Shown here: piece by piece, positions 16,583 to 25,875 of the stretch | Layout: the number at the start of each line of letters is the position of its first letter | How positions within the stretch are numbered: the stretch's first letter is position 1 | Source of the DNA: Marivita lacus | Lineage (GTDB): Bacteria > Pseudomonadota > Alphaproteobacteria > Rhodobacterales > Rhodobacteraceae | Length of the DNA: 64,000 nucleotides | Direction of reading: 5' to 3' | Assembly: GCF_014637725.1 (NCBI RefSeq) | Contig: NZ_BMFC01000013.1 | Location: forward strand, 34,013 to 98,012 | Notes under the pieces: generated by a model | The model's input: the letters and a program-made list of their open reading frames with translations, nothing else | The model's database searches: none | What the model was told of the DNA's origin: nothing | Program-made: the position numbers and the translations under genes

Positions 16583-19027
16583 ATGACCCTGCCCAACCAT
16601 GCCCGCGCCGTCATCATCGGTGGTGGTGTCGTCGGCTGTTCTGTCGCCTATCATCTGACCAAGCTGGGCTGGACGGATGTGGTGCTGCTGGAGCGCAAGC
16701 AGTTGACCTCGGGCACGACATGGCATGCCGCAGGTCTGATCGGGCAGTTACGGGCTTCGTCGAACATGACCAAGCTCGCGAAATACACCGCTGATCTTTA
16801 TTCCACGATCGAAGCGGAAACCGGCGTTGCCACCGGGTTCCGTCAGGTCGGATCGATCTCGGTCGCTCTCACCCAAGAACGGCACGAAGAGTTGCGTCGC
16901 TCTGCTGCGATGGCGCGGGCTTTTGGTGTCCCGGTCGAGGAAGTCGACACCGCCGAGATCAAGGCCAAGTACCCGCATCTGAACACCAGCGATGTTGTGG
17001 GCGGCGTCTACCTGCCCAGCGACGGGCAAGGCGATCCGGCCAATATCGCGCTGGCGATGGCCAAGGGTGCGCGTCAACGCGGGGCGCAGATTGTGGAACG
17101 CACAAAAGCCACCAAGGTCACGCGCGACGGTCGGCGGATCACCTCTGTGGATTGGGCGTCGGAAGACGGCAGCAGCGGCACGATCACCTGCGATCATGTC
17201 GTGAACTGCGCAGGCATGTGGGGCCGCGAGGTGGGGCAGATGCTGGGGGTCAATGTGCCTCTGCAAGCCTGCGAGCATTTCTACATCGTGTCCGAACCGA
17301 TCCCCGGATTGGAGGCCTTGCCAGTGCTGCGGGTGCCGGATGAATGCGCCTATTACAAGGAAGACGCAGGGAAAATGATGCTGGGCGCGTTCGAGCCTGT
17401 CTCGAAACCCTGGGCCCTGGGCGGCATCCCGGAAAGTTTCGAATTCGACCAGCTGCCCGAGGATTTCGACCATTTCGAGCCGATCCTGGAGGCGGCTGTG
17501 AACCGCATGCCGATGCTGGCGGAGGCGGGGATTCACACGTTCTTCAACGGGCCGGAAAGCTTTACCCCGGACAATGCCTATTATCTCGGGCAGGCGCGCG
17601 AGATGGACAATGTCTGGGTCGCTGCCGGGTTCAACTCCATCGGCATCCAGTCGGCAGGCGGCGCGGGCATGGCGCTGGCGCAATGGATGGAGGACGGCGC
17701 GAAGCCGTTCGATCTGGGCGACGTGGACATCGCCCGCGCACAACCGTTCCAGCGCAACCGCCGCTATCTGAAAGAGCGTGTGACCGAGACTTTGGGCCTG
17801 CTTTACGCCGACCATTACCCCTATCGCCAGAAGGCCACAGCGCGGGGTGTGCGGCGCACGCCGTTCCATCAGCAGCTTCTGGAACGCGGTGCGGTGATGG
17901 GCGAAATCGCAGGTTGGGAACGCGCCAACTGGTACGCCTCCGAAGGCCAGACGCCGGAATATGCCTATAGCTGGAAGCGGCAGAATTTCTTTGACAACAT
18001 CGCGCGTGAACACAGAGCGATCCGCGAGAATGTCGGCATGTACGACATGTCGTCCTTCGGCAAGCTGCGGGTCGAAGGGCCAGAGGCCGAGGCATTCCTG
18101 AACCATGTCTGCGGTGCCGACATGTCGGTCCCGGTGGGCAAGATCGTCTATGCGCAGTTCCTGAACACACGTGGCGGGATCGAGGCGGATGTGACCGTCA
18201 CGCGCCTGTCGGAGACCTGTTTTCTCGTGGTCACCCCCGCCGCGACACGGGCTGCCGATCAGACGTGGTTGCAGCGCCATGTGGACGACAGGCGCGTGGT
18301 GATCACCGATGTGACGGCGGGCGAAGGCGTGTTGGCGGTGATGGGGCCGAATGCACGCAAGATCATGCAGGCGGTATCGCCGGATGATTTCTCGAACGAC
18401 GCCAACCCCTTTGGCACGGCGCAGGACATCGAGATCGGTCTTGGCACCGCGCGGGTGCACCGGGTGTCCTATGTCGGGGAACTCGGATGGGAGATCTACA
18501 TTTCTGCCGATCAGGCGGGGCATGCCTTTGAGACGCTTTGGGAGGCGGGGCAGGAGCACGGCCTGACGCTTTGCGGGATGCACGCCATGGACACCTGCCG
18601 GATCGAAAAGGCGTTCCGGCATTTCGGCCATGACATCACCTGCGAGGATCACGTTCTGGAAGCCGGGCTTGGCTTTGCCGTGAAAACCGCGAAGCCGGAG
18701 TTCATCGGGCGCGATGCGGTTTTGCAAAAGCGCGAGACGGGTTTGCAAACGCGTCTGATGCAGTTCCGCCTGACCGATCCCGAGCCGCTTCTGTATCATC
18801 ACGAGCCGATCCTGCGGGATGGGCAGATCGTGGGCTATCTGAGTTCGGGTGCCTATGGCCATTATTTGGGCGGTGCGATCGGCATGGGATACGTGCCCTG
18901 CGCCGGGGAAAGCGCGGAGCAGGTTCTGGCATCGAGCTACGAGATCGACGTGGCGGGCACGCGGGTGCGGGCGGAGGCGTCGCTGAAGCCCATGTATGAT
19001 CCGGCGTCCGAGCGGGTGAAGGCGTAA
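16583..19027 (+). CDS. FAD-dependent oxidoreductase/GcvT fusion, dimethylglycine or sarcosine dehydrogenase-like (copy 2)
   Basis: An 814-residue paralogue of copy 1. The FAD motif VIIGGGVVGCS lies at about residues 10-20, the covalent-FAD His48 in TTWHAAGLIGQLR is the classic dimethylglycine/sarcosine dehydrogenase version, and the GcvT domain covers about residues 430-814. It lies 105 bases after the homocysteine methyltransferase, with AGGAG before the ATG. Together the two dehydrogenases could take dimethylglycine to sarcosine and sarcosine to glycine, feeding methylene-tetrahydrofolate. Which copy does which step cannot be told from sequence. Confidence 0.9.
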   Translation: MTLPNHARAVIIGGGVVGCSVAYHLTKLGWTDVVLLERKQLTSGTTWHAAGLIGQLRASSNMTKLAKYTADLYSTIEAETGVATGFRQVGSISVALTQERHEELRRSAAMARAFGVPVEEVDTAEIKAKYPHLNTSDVVGGVYLPSDGQGDPANIALAMAKGARQRGAQIVERTKATKVTRDGRRITSVDWASEDGSSGTITCDHVVNCAGMWGREVGQMLGVNVPLQACEHFYIVSEPIPGLEALPVLRVPDECAYYKEDAGKMMLGAFEPVSKPWALGGIPESFEFDQLPEDFDHFEPILEAAVNRMPMLAEAGIHTFFNGPESFTPDNAYYLGQAREMDNVWVAAGFNSIGIQSAGGAGMALAQWMEDGAKPFDLGDVDIARAQPFQRNRRYLKERVTETLGLLYADHYPYRQKATARGVRRTPFHQQLLERGAVMGEIAGWERANWYASEGQTPEYAYSWKRQNFFDNIAREHRAIRENVGMYDMSSFGKLRVEGPEAEAFLNHVCGADMSVPVGKIVYAQFLNTRGGIEADVTVTRLSETCFLVVTPAATRAADQTWLQRHVDDRRVVITDVTAGEGVLAVMGPNARKIMQAVSPDDFSNDANPFGTAQDIEIGLGTARVHRVSYVGELGWEIYISADQAGHAFETLWEAGQEHGLTLCGMHAMDTCRIEKAFRHFGHDITCEDHVLEAGLGFAVKTAKPEFIGRDAVLQKRETGLQTRLMQFRLTDPEPLLYHHEPILRDGQIVGYLSSGAYGHYLGGAIGMGYVPCAGESAEQVLASSYEIDVAGTRVRAEASLKPMYDPASERVKA

Positions 19028-19070
19028 CCGGGTCCTTGTCCCTGCGCGTCAAGCTGCGTAGAGCGGGGGT

Positions 19071-19715
19071 ATGACCGAATATACCCCACCCGATACGCCG
19101 CTGGACGTGCTGCACGAGGATCACCAGATCCTGATCGTGAACAAGCCTGCGGGCCTGTTGTCGGTTCCGGGCAAGACTCCGGAATTGGCAGATTGCCTGA
19201 TCGCCCGGCTCGAGATTGCCTATCCGCAGGTTCTGCTCGTGCACAGGCTGGACCGTGACACATCGGGTGTGATGGTCTTTGCACTGACGCCGCATGCCCA
19301 GCGCCATCTCGGGCTGCAATTCGAGAAACGGCAGACAAAGAAAACGTATCTGGCCCGCGTGGCCGGACGGATGGAGCCGAAGACCGGCACGGTCGATCTC
19401 CCGCTGATCGTGGACTGGCCGAACCGGCCCTTGCAGATGGTGGATCCCGAGAACGGCAAACCGGCGGTGACGGATTGGCGGGTGATGAAAGCCTCGGATG
19501 TGGAAAGCCGGGTGCAGCTTTATCCGCTGACCGGACGCAGCCACCAGTTGCGCGTGCATATGCTGTCGCTGGGACATCCGATCCTGGGCGATCCGCTTTA
19601 TGCGTCCGAGACGGCGGAACAGTATCCGAGGATGATGCTGCATGCAGAGGAATTGCGCCTGCGCCATCCCGATGGCGGGGCTGGCATGAAATTTCGGGTC
19701 AAGGCGCCATTCTGA
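19071..19715 (+). CDS. RluA-family pseudouridine synthase
   Basis: A 214-residue RNA pseudouridine synthase. The catalytic motif HRLDRDTSG is at residues 58-66, with Asp61 as the nucleophile, and the RSHQLRVHM segment is near residue 160. The protein lacks an S4 domain and has the length of RluA rather than RluC/D. The RNA target cannot be assigned with certainty. A clear intrinsic terminator follows the gene. Confidence 0.9.
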   Translation: MTEYTPPDTPLDVLHEDHQILIVNKPAGLLSVPGKTPELADCLIARLEIAYPQVLLVHRLDRDTSGVMVFALTPHAQRHLGLQFEKRQTKKTYLARVAGRMEPKTGTVDLPLIVDWPNRPLQMVDPENGKPAVTDWRVMKASDVESRVQLYPLTGRSHQLRVHMLSLGHPILGDPLYASETAEQYPRMMLHAEELRLRHPDGGAGMKFRVKAPF

Positions 19716-19745
19716 ATGGCATCGGACGCTGGCGCGTCCGACCGG

Positions 19746-19770
19746 CGCAGCCTGCGGCTGCGGATTTTTT
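19746..19770 (+). terminator. Intrinsic terminator after the pseudouridine synthase gene
   Basis: CGCAGCC (19746-19752) pairs with GGCTGCG (19756-19762) around a 3-base loop, followed by GA and six T. Confidence 0.8.
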
Positions 19771-19824
19771 GAGTATTTGAAACAAGAAGAAGCAGGGGAC
19801 CTGTGCCCCCTGCCCTCGGTGGTC

Positions 19825-21264
19825 CTATTCGGCGGCCCAGCCGGACACGGCCTTGACTTCGAGGAAGTCCTCGATGCCCCAGACGCCGCCTTCGCGCCCG
19901 TTGCCGGATTGCTTCATGCCGCCGAAGGGCGACCCGGCGGAACGTCCCACCCCGTTCATTTCCACCATGCCCGAGCGCAATTGGCGCGCCAGACGGTTGC
20001 GGCGCGCGCCGTCTTCGCTCTGGACGTAGTTGGTCAGGCCGTAGACCGTGTCATTGGCGATGCGCACCGCGTCTTCCTCGGTGTCGAACTTCATGATCGA
20101 CAGGACCGGGCCAAAGATTTCCTCGCGGGCGATGGTCATGTCATTGGTCACATCCGCAAAAACGGTGGGCCGGACGTAGAAGCCCTTGTTGAGACCTTCG
20201 GGGCGACCAAGACCGCCGGTGACAAGCCGCGCGCCTTCGTCGATACCTTGCTGGATCAGGTCCTGGATTTTCTGCCATTGCGTGGCGTTGACCACCGGGC
20301 CGATATGGCGGCCTTCGGCGGATGCGGGGCCGACACTGACCTTGGACGCGATCTCGCCCGCCTCTTCGACCACGCGGTCGTAGATCGGCGCTTCGACCAT
20401 CATGCGCGAGGGAGCGTTGCAGGACTGGCCGGTGTTCTGCATCATGTGCATCACACTGCGCTTGACCGCCTTTTCATCGGCATCGGCGAAAATCAGGTTG
20501 GCGCCCTTGCCGCCCAGTTCCAGATGCACGCGCTTGAGCGTGTCGGCGGCGGATTTGGAGATCAGCTTGCCCGCGCGGCTGGAGCCGGTGAAGCTGACCA
20601 TGTCGATATCTTCATGTGCGGAGAGTTGCGATCCGACACCTGCGCCATCGCCATTCACAAGGTTGAATACACCCGGAGGAAACCCGGCCTCGTGCATCAT
20701 CTCGGCAAAGAGCATCGCGTCGAGCGGGCTTTCCTCCGACGGCTTCAGCACCATGGTGCAGCCCGCGATCGCCGCAGCCCCCACCTTGAGCGTGACCTGG
20801 TTCATTGGCCAGTTCCACGGGGTGATCAGCGCGCAGACACCCACTGCTTCGTAGAGGATGCGGTCCTTTGGGCTGTGATCGTTCAGCGGGCGGTCGAATT
20901 CGAAGCCCTTGGCGGCATCGATGAAATTCTGCAGGTGCCACGTGCCTGCACCGACCTGGCTGGAACGGGACATGTCGATGGGCGCGCCCATCTCGACGCT
21001 TATGGCCTGAGCCATTTCCTCGCCGCGGGATTTGTAGATCTCGAGCAGTTTCTCGACCAGCGCGATCCGCTCGGCGGGCGGGGTCGCCATCCAAGCCGGG
21101 AAGGCGGATTTGGCGGCGGCAACGGCGGCATCGGTATCGGCCTGACCGCCCAGCGAGATCACGGCGCAGGGGTCTTCGGTCGACGGATCAATGACGTGGT
21201 AATCCCGGCCATCGACCGCATCGACCCATGCCCCGTTGATGTAGAACTGGCGTTTCTCGATCAT
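19825..21264 (-). CDS. Aldehyde dehydrogenase family protein
   Basis: A 479-residue NAD(P)-dependent aldehyde dehydrogenase. The general base Glu lies in LELGGKGAN (near residue 250), the catalytic Cys in NTGQSCNAP (near 285), and the C-terminal PFGGMKQSGNGRE motif is intact. Length is normal. It converges on the pseudouridine synthase terminator and is divergent from the peroxiredoxin gene, so it is probably a single transcription unit. The substrate aldehyde cannot be predicted. Confidence 0.9.
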   Translation of the reverse strand: MIEKRQFYINGAWVDAVDGRDYHVIDPSTEDPCAVISLGGQADTDAAVAAAKSAFPAWMATPPAERIALVEKLLEIYKSRGEEMAQAISVEMGAPIDMSRSSQVGAGTWHLQNFIDAAKGFEFDRPLNDHSPKDRILYEAVGVCALITPWNWPMNQVTLKVGAAAIAGCTMVLKPSEESPLDAMLFAEMMHEAGFPPGVFNLVNGDGAGVGSQLSAHEDIDMVSFTGSSRAGKLISKSAADTLKRVHLELGGKGANLIFADADEKAVKRSVMHMMQNTGQSCNAPSRMMVEAPIYDRVVEEAGEIASKVSVGPASAEGRHIGPVVNATQWQKIQDLIQQGIDEGARLVTGGLGRPEGLNKGFYVRPTVFADVTNDMTIAREEIFGPVLSIMKFDTEEDAVRIANDTVYGLTNYVQSEDGARRNRLARQLRSGMVEMNGVGRSAGSPFGGMKQSGNGREGGVWGIEDFLEVKAVSGWAAE

Positions 21265-21393
21265 GTGATTGTCTCCCTTCAGAGCATTGCAGCGGACACT
21301 GTGTCACCCCGGCCATCAGCTCGCAAGGGGGTGTAACGGCTGCCCATGCCCCCTATGTAGCAAGGCAAGATCAACCCCGAGAAGGAGGCAAAT

Positions 21394-22047
21394 ATGGGCC
21401 TGCGTATCAATGATGTAATCCCCGACCTGACCGTGGACACCGATCAGGGCACACTCAGCCTGCATGACTGGATCGGCGAAAGCTGGGCCATCCTGTTCTC
21501 TCACCCAAAGGATTTTACCCCCGTCTGCACGACCGAGTTCGGCGCCGTGGCGCAGCTGGCCGATGAATGGGACAGACGCGGCACCAAGGTGATGGGCATT
21601 TCGGTTGACGGTGTCGAAGACCACAAGCGGTGGAAGGCCGATATCGAGGCGACCGCTGGCTGCAAGGCCGGGTTCCCGATCATCGCGGATGAAGACCTGA
21701 CCGTTGCCAAGGCGTTCGACATGCTGCCTGCTGAATATGCGCTGCCCGATGGCCGCACACCTGCCGACAGCGCGACGGTGCGCGTGGTGTTCATCATCGG
21801 GCCGGACAAGAAGCTGAAGCTGTCGATGACCTATCCAATGACCGTGGGGCGCAATTTTGCCGAAGTCCTGCGCGCGCTGGATGCGCTGCAGACCTCGGCG
21901 CGGGAGAACGTCGCGATGCCCGCGAACTGGACCGTGGGTGAGGACGTCATCATACCCGTGGCGGTGAACGACGCGGATGCGATTGCCAAGTACGGCCAGA
22001 TCAATACGATCCTGCCTTATCTGCGTACGGCCAAGCTGCCCCTGTAA
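21394..22047 (+). CDS. 1-Cys peroxiredoxin (Prx6 type)
   Basis: A 217-residue thiol peroxidase. The PxxxTxxC active site is PKDFTPVC, with peroxidatic Cys45. The long C-terminal part (about 160-217) is typical of the Prx6/1-Cys group; no obvious conserved resolving Cys is seen. AGAAGGAGG before the ATG is a strong ribosome site. It removes peroxides and could be linked to the AhpD-like gene a short distance downstream. An intrinsic terminator follows. Confidence 0.92.
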   Translation: MGLRINDVIPDLTVDTDQGTLSLHDWIGESWAILFSHPKDFTPVCTTEFGAVAQLADEWDRRGTKVMGISVDGVEDHKRWKADIEATAGCKAGFPIIADEDLTVAKAFDMLPAEYALPDGRTPADSATVRVVFIIGPDKKLKLSMTYPMTVGRNFAEVLRALDALQTSARENVAMPANWTVGEDVIIPVAVNDADAIAKYGQINTILPYLRTAKLPL

Positions 22048-22074
22048 ATCCAGCGGAACGGGTGTTTGAACATG

Positions 22075-22103
22075 GGCCGGGGGATCACTCCTCCGGCCTT
22101 TTT
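22075..22103. terminator. Intrinsic terminator after the peroxiredoxin gene
   Basis: A 9-base-pair stem (22075-22083 with 22090-22098, one G-T pair) around a 6-base loop is followed by TTTTT. It touches the stop of the convergent OmpA gene. Confidence 0.85.
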
Positions 22104-23047
22104 CATTGCACCGAGATCAGCACCGCTTCGACCCGGCGATTGGCCTCGCGCCCCGGTGCGGTGAGGTTCGTGGCGCGGGGGGACAGGAAGCCGACCCCGT
22201 CGGCGGCCACCTGCGACGCGGGCACACCGCGCGCGACCACATAGGCCTGCGCGGCCTGCGCGCGGCGGCGGGACAGCGCGACATTGGCCTCGAGCGATCC
22301 GGTCGCGTCGGTATGACCGACAAAGGTGATCTGCCGGGTCGGGTTGGCGGTCAGGTAGGCCACCACCGCATCCAGCGACTGCACCGGGCCATCGCCCAGC
22401 GATACCGCGCCGCTGGCGAAATCCAGATCGGCGAGCACGACATGGCCGGTGCGTTCCAGTTGCGCCACGACGTCACCTGCATCTTCGGGGATCGGCGCTG
22501 ACGCCGCTTGCGAAACCGAAACGCCCGTCCGTCCGGGTGGTCCGACCTCGATCAGTTGCACAAAGAGCGCATCGCCATCGCGACTCACCAACAGGCTGAG
22601 CGCTTGGCTGGCATCGGCCGATTTCGCCGAGAGGAACCGGTAATCCGACAAGTCGACATACATGTTGGGCGCGCGCAGCACCTCGGTCCCAAAGCGGAAG
22701 TCGAACCCACCACAGCTCTGGGCGCTGCAGTCGAAGATGATGTCAAATCCGTCCGACACGAGCTGTTCGCGCAGCGGGCGAAGCACCTGTCCGGTGGTAA
22801 GCCCGGCACCAGAAATGCGCCACGCCTTGCGTCGCACCTCGCCTTCGAGGTTGGCCACAGGAATGCCCGCCGCTTCGGTCCAGCTGCCGATGGGCAGGTC
22901 GTAGCTGCCAGCAGGCGAGGTGCGCGACACGGTTTCGCGCGCGCCGGTGGGAAGGGCCATATCCAGCGCCATCACGGGTGCAGCAAAGACACACCCGAAC
23001 AGCCAGAGCCCGCGAAGTTCAGCGCGCCTGCGCGTGATACTCGTCAT
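22103..23047 (-). CDS. OmpA-family protein
   Basis: A 314-residue envelope protein with an N-terminal signal segment (about residues 10-28, ending near AAPVMA) and a C-terminal OmpA domain (about 210-312) marked by FVGHTDATGS and REANRRVEAVL. The middle part contains a Cys pair (FDCSAQSCGG) and no recognised domain. I chose MTSITRRR as start because it precedes the signal peptide directly. Its start overlaps the end of the AhpD-like gene by 29 bases; four genes on this strand (cinA-like, GNAT, AhpD-like, OmpA) overlap in series. Confidence 0.85.
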   Translation of the reverse strand: MTSITRRRAELRGLWLFGCVFAAPVMALDMALPTGARETVSRTSPAGSYDLPIGSWTEAAGIPVANLEGEVRRKAWRISGAGLTTGQVLRPLREQLVSDGFDIIFDCSAQSCGGFDFRFGTEVLRAPNMYVDLSDYRFLSAKSADASQALSLLVSRDGDALFVQLIEVGPPGRTGVSVSQAASAPIPEDAGDVVAQLERTGHVVLADLDFASGAVSLGDGPVQSLDAVVAYLTANPTRQITFVGHTDATGSLEANVALSRRRAQAAQAYVVARGVPASQVAADGVGFLSPRATNLTAPGREANRRVEAVLISVQ

Positions 23048-23591
23048 TGGGCCGCATATCCGTGGCACTGGCCACACGGTTGGTCATGTTGAAAAACGCC
23101 GCCACATTCGCGATGTCCCAGATGTCACGGTCACTGAACCCGGCATCGCGCAGCGCTTCGCGGTCGAATTCGGCGATTTCGGCGCTGGATTTGGTGATCT
23201 TTTCTGCAAAGGCCAGCATCGCGCGGTGGCGGTGTGGCAGATCCGCAACACGCCAGTTCATCACCAGCATTTCACCCAGCTGGGGATCCCCCGACAAGGC
23301 GCGCACCGCTGCACCATGCGCGGTCAGGCAGTAGAAGCACTTGTTGATCGAACTGACGACAACCGCGATCATCTCGCGTTCCAGCTTGGTCAGCCCGCTG
23401 TTCGCCAGCATCAGGTCGTTATAGAGCGCGGTAAACGTATTGAGCTTGTCGATGTCGAAGGCATAGGCCCTGAGCACGTTCGGGATCATGCCCAGCTTGT
23501 CCTGGCACACGTCGAAATATTTCTGCGTTTCCGGGGGAAGCGGGTCGACCATCGGCAGGTTGAGCGCCGTGGGAAGAGTGTCTTTGGTCAT
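23019..23591 (-). CDS. AhpD-like peroxidase-related protein (CMD family)
   Basis: A 190-residue alkylhydroperoxidase/carboxymuconolactone decarboxylase-fold protein. The redox motif CFYC is at residues 85-88 (Cys85 and Cys88), followed by LTAHG with the expected His. The start MTKDTL overlaps the stop of the GNAT gene by four bases. Proteins of this size are often annotated as peroxidase-related enzymes; the physiological partner is not known. Confidence 0.88.
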   Translation of the reverse strand: MTKDTLPTALNLPMVDPLPPETQKYFDVCQDKLGMIPNVLRAYAFDIDKLNTFTALYNDLMLANSGLTKLEREMIAVVVSSINKCFYCLTAHGAAVRALSGDPQLGEMLVMNWRVADLPHRHRAMLAFAEKITKSSAEIAEFDREALRDAGFSDRDIWDIANVAAFFNMTNRVASATDMRPNDEYHAQAR

Positions 23592-24325
23592 TCGGGTTCG
23601 CTTGTCTTGGGCAGGATGCGGTAGTGGTATCGTCCCACAATCTGCATCCCGAGGGAAGCGTAGAGGCCGTTTGCCCCGACATTCCGCTGCGTGCACAGGA
23701 CGCTCATCCAGTCGGCACCGTTTGCCTTGGCCCAATGGGCGGCTTGCCGCATGAGCCAGACACCCATGCCCTTGCGGCGATGCGCAGGCGGGATTTCCAG
23801 CGCATGCACCATCGCGATGCCGTCATGGATCGCACAATAGGCGGTGCCTGCGGGTTTGTCGGTGATCCGCCCGAGGATACCCGTTTTCGGCACCTCGGCG
23901 CGGTCCATCACCGCGATGCGGTCAGCGCCGATGCCACCTGCCGCCCAGATGTCGCGCATGATGGCCAGCGGTTCCCAGATCGCAAAGGCCGTGACGCGGG
24001 GGACTTGGACATCGGTCAGATGATCGACCGGACAGAGCCAGAGGTTGACCGGGTCGATCACCTGGTATCCCCGTGCGGCCAGCGCTGTATCCAGCGCCTC
24101 TTCGCCCTCACGGATCATGAACAGCGCGTCTTGTCCCAGCATGCGCATTGCGGTTTCGGCGGCTGCCAGATCGTCGTCGGTCCAGTCGGCTTCGGCGGTT
24201 GCCGCGCTCACCCGCTTGCCGCCCCCTGCCCCGTTCCGCAACATCCACGGACCCGCAGGCGTGCGGTCGGCTGGTGGCCAGGTGGCCTCTGTCACGGCGT
24301 AGAGCGTCTGGACGGTGGGGGTCAT
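23588..24325 (-). CDS. GNAT-family N-acetyltransferase
   Basis: A 245-residue acetyltransferase. The acetyl-CoA loop is PPAHRRKGMGVWLMR (about residues 178-192), and the C-terminal NVGANGLYASLGM is typical of motif B. The N-terminal 100 residues may form a degenerate second GNAT fold. It overlaps both neighbours by four bases (ATGA), so it belongs to the operon running from the CinA-like gene to the OmpA gene. Substrate unknown. Confidence 0.87.
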   Translation of the reverse strand: MTPTVQTLYAVTEATWPPADRTPAGPWMLRNGAGGGKRVSAATAEADWTDDDLAAAETAMRMLGQDALFMIREGEEALDTALAARGYQVIDPVNLWLCPVDHLTDVQVPRVTAFAIWEPLAIMRDIWAAGGIGADRIAVMDRAEVPKTGILGRITDKPAGTAYCAIHDGIAMVHALEIPPAHRRKGMGVWLMRQAAHWAKANGADWMSVLCTQRNVGANGLYASLGMQIVGRYHYRILPKTSEPE

Positions 24326-25044
24326 GCAGGAAACAGGTCGACCAGCCGGGCCATCGCGTGATCCACCCGGGCACCGTCGCTGCCGCGCACCACGATGTTC
24401 GATCCGTAGGCGCCATTGTGCTGGAACGGATAGGACCCGATGGAGAGGTCCGGGAAATCTGCGGCGATCTGGCCAAGCGGCCCGGCAATGTCACCTTCAC
24501 CGCGATCCACCCGCAAGGTTTGCGACAGGATCGGCGCGCCTCCGGTCAGGGTCGGGATCACGCTGGCGACCATCGCCTGAAACACCGACGGTACCCCGGC
24601 CATGACATGCACGTTGCCGATGCTGAACCCCGGCGCGATCGACACCGGATTTTCGATCAACCTGGCACCTTCGGGAATACGGGCCATCCGCTGGCGGGCG
24701 TCGTTGAACTCCATCCCGCGGCTGTCGTAATGCGCCTGCAGCAGCGCGCGCGCGTCTTCGCGCACGTCGATCGGCACGTCAAAGGCCGCCGCCACGCAAT
24801 CGGCGGTGATGTCGTCATGGGTCGGACCGATGCCACCCGAGGTGATCACGGTGTCATGCGCCGCGCGCAGGGCGTTCAGAGCCGACACGATGGCATCGCG
24901 GTCGTCGCTGACGATCCGGACTTCGCACAGATTGATGCCGACCTTGGTCAGTTCCTGCGCAAGATGGTGCATGTTGGCGTCACGCGTCCGGCCCGACAGG
25001 ATCTCGTCGCCGATCACCAGCATGGAAGCGGTTGGATTGGGCAT
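24322..25044 (-). CDS. CinA N-terminal/MoCF-like molybdopterin-binding domain protein
   Basis: A 240-residue protein consisting of the competence/damage-inducible CinA N-terminal domain only. ASMLVIGDEILSGRTRD at residues 6-22 and TSGGIGPTHDD near residue 68 are the signature motifs. The C-terminal deamidase domain of full CinA is absent, as in many alphaproteobacteria. It opens the overlapping four-gene run on the minus strand and is divergent from sfsA with 46 bases between starts. The biochemical role, perhaps a nucleotide pyrophosphatase, is uncertain. Confidence 0.88.
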   Translation of the reverse strand: MPNPTASMLVIGDEILSGRTRDANMHHLAQELTKVGINLCEVRIVSDDRDAIVSALNALRAAHDTVITSGGIGPTHDDITADCVAAAFDVPIDVREDARALLQAHYDSRGMEFNDARQRMARIPEGARLIENPVSIAPGFSIGNVHVMAGVPSVFQAMVASVIPTLTGGAPILSQTLRVDRGEGDIAGPLGQIAADFPDLSIGSYPFQHNGAYGSNIVVRGSDGARVDHAMARLVDLFPA

Positions 25045-25090
25045 GTGCTGCCTCCTTGATCCTTCGTTTTCTCAGGTATAAGCGGGGCTT

Positions 25091-25807
25091 ATGCGCTTTC
25101 AAACCCCTCTTGTTCCCGGCACGCTGATCCGACGGTACAAACGCTTTCTGGCGGATGTCACCTTGGCCGACGGGCAGGAGATCACCGCGCATTGCGCCAA
25201 TCCCGGATCAATGATGGGACTGGCGGAGCCGGGGATGCGCGTCTGGCTGGAACCGAACGAAGATCCGAAGAAAAAGCTGAAATTCGGCTGGCGTCTGGTC
25301 GAGCACGAAAACGGGCACTTCACAGGCGTCGATACGGCCGTTCCGAATCGCATGTTGCGCACGGCGCTCGAGGCCCGCGCCGTTCCCGGGCTGACAGGGT
25401 TCGACACCCTGCGCGCCGAAGTGCCCTATGGTCAGAAGAGCCGGATCGATTTCCTGCTGTCCCGCGACGGGCATCCCGACACCTATGTCGAGGTGAAATC
25501 CGTCACCCTGTCCCGCCAAACCGGGCTCGCGGAATTTCCCGACAGCGTGACAGCGCGCGGGACGAAACACCTGAACGACCTCGCCCAGATGGTTGCACTG
25601 GGTCACCGGGCCGTGATGCTCTATCTTGTGCAGCGGACCGATTGCGACCGCATGACCCTCGCTCATGACATCGACCCGATCTACGCGCGGGCCTGGGCCA
25701 CCGCCACTGATGCCGGCGTTGAAACTCTCGCGCTCGATTGCAAGATCACGCCCGAGGCGGTGGAATTGGGCAAACCGGTCCGAATGGAAGCCCCGATCCG
25801 GACCTGA
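25091..25807 (+). CDS. sfsA: Sugar fermentation stimulation protein homologue
   Basis: A 238-residue SfsA family protein. Recognisable segments are the N-terminal RRYKRFLADVTL, HCANPGSM near residue 35, the nuclease-like core KSRIDFLL and YVEVKSVTL around 115-140, and FPDSVTARGTKHL. The fold is related to restriction endonuclease-like nucleases, but the cellular role remains poorly defined. Length is normal. It precedes map by 68 bases on the same strand. Confidence 0.92.
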   Translation: MRFQTPLVPGTLIRRYKRFLADVTLADGQEITAHCANPGSMMGLAEPGMRVWLEPNEDPKKKLKFGWRLVEHENGHFTGVDTAVPNRMLRTALEARAVPGLTGFDTLRAEVPYGQKSRIDFLLSRDGHPDTYVEVKSVTLSRQTGLAEFPDSVTARGTKHLNDLAQMVALGHRAVMLYLVQRTDCDRMTLAHDIDPIYARAWATATDAGVETLALDCKITPEAVELGKPVRMEAPIRT

Positions 25808-25875
25808 CGTCGCGCCACTGGCAAAATCCTGCGCAGGGAGCTAAAACCCCATTTGAGACCTACTGGAGTGCCCTT

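Noticed and set aside
16748..18862. A 704-codon antisense open frame in FAD-GcvT copy 2
   Set aside because: Shadow of the certain dehydrogenase gene; composition is not protein-like.
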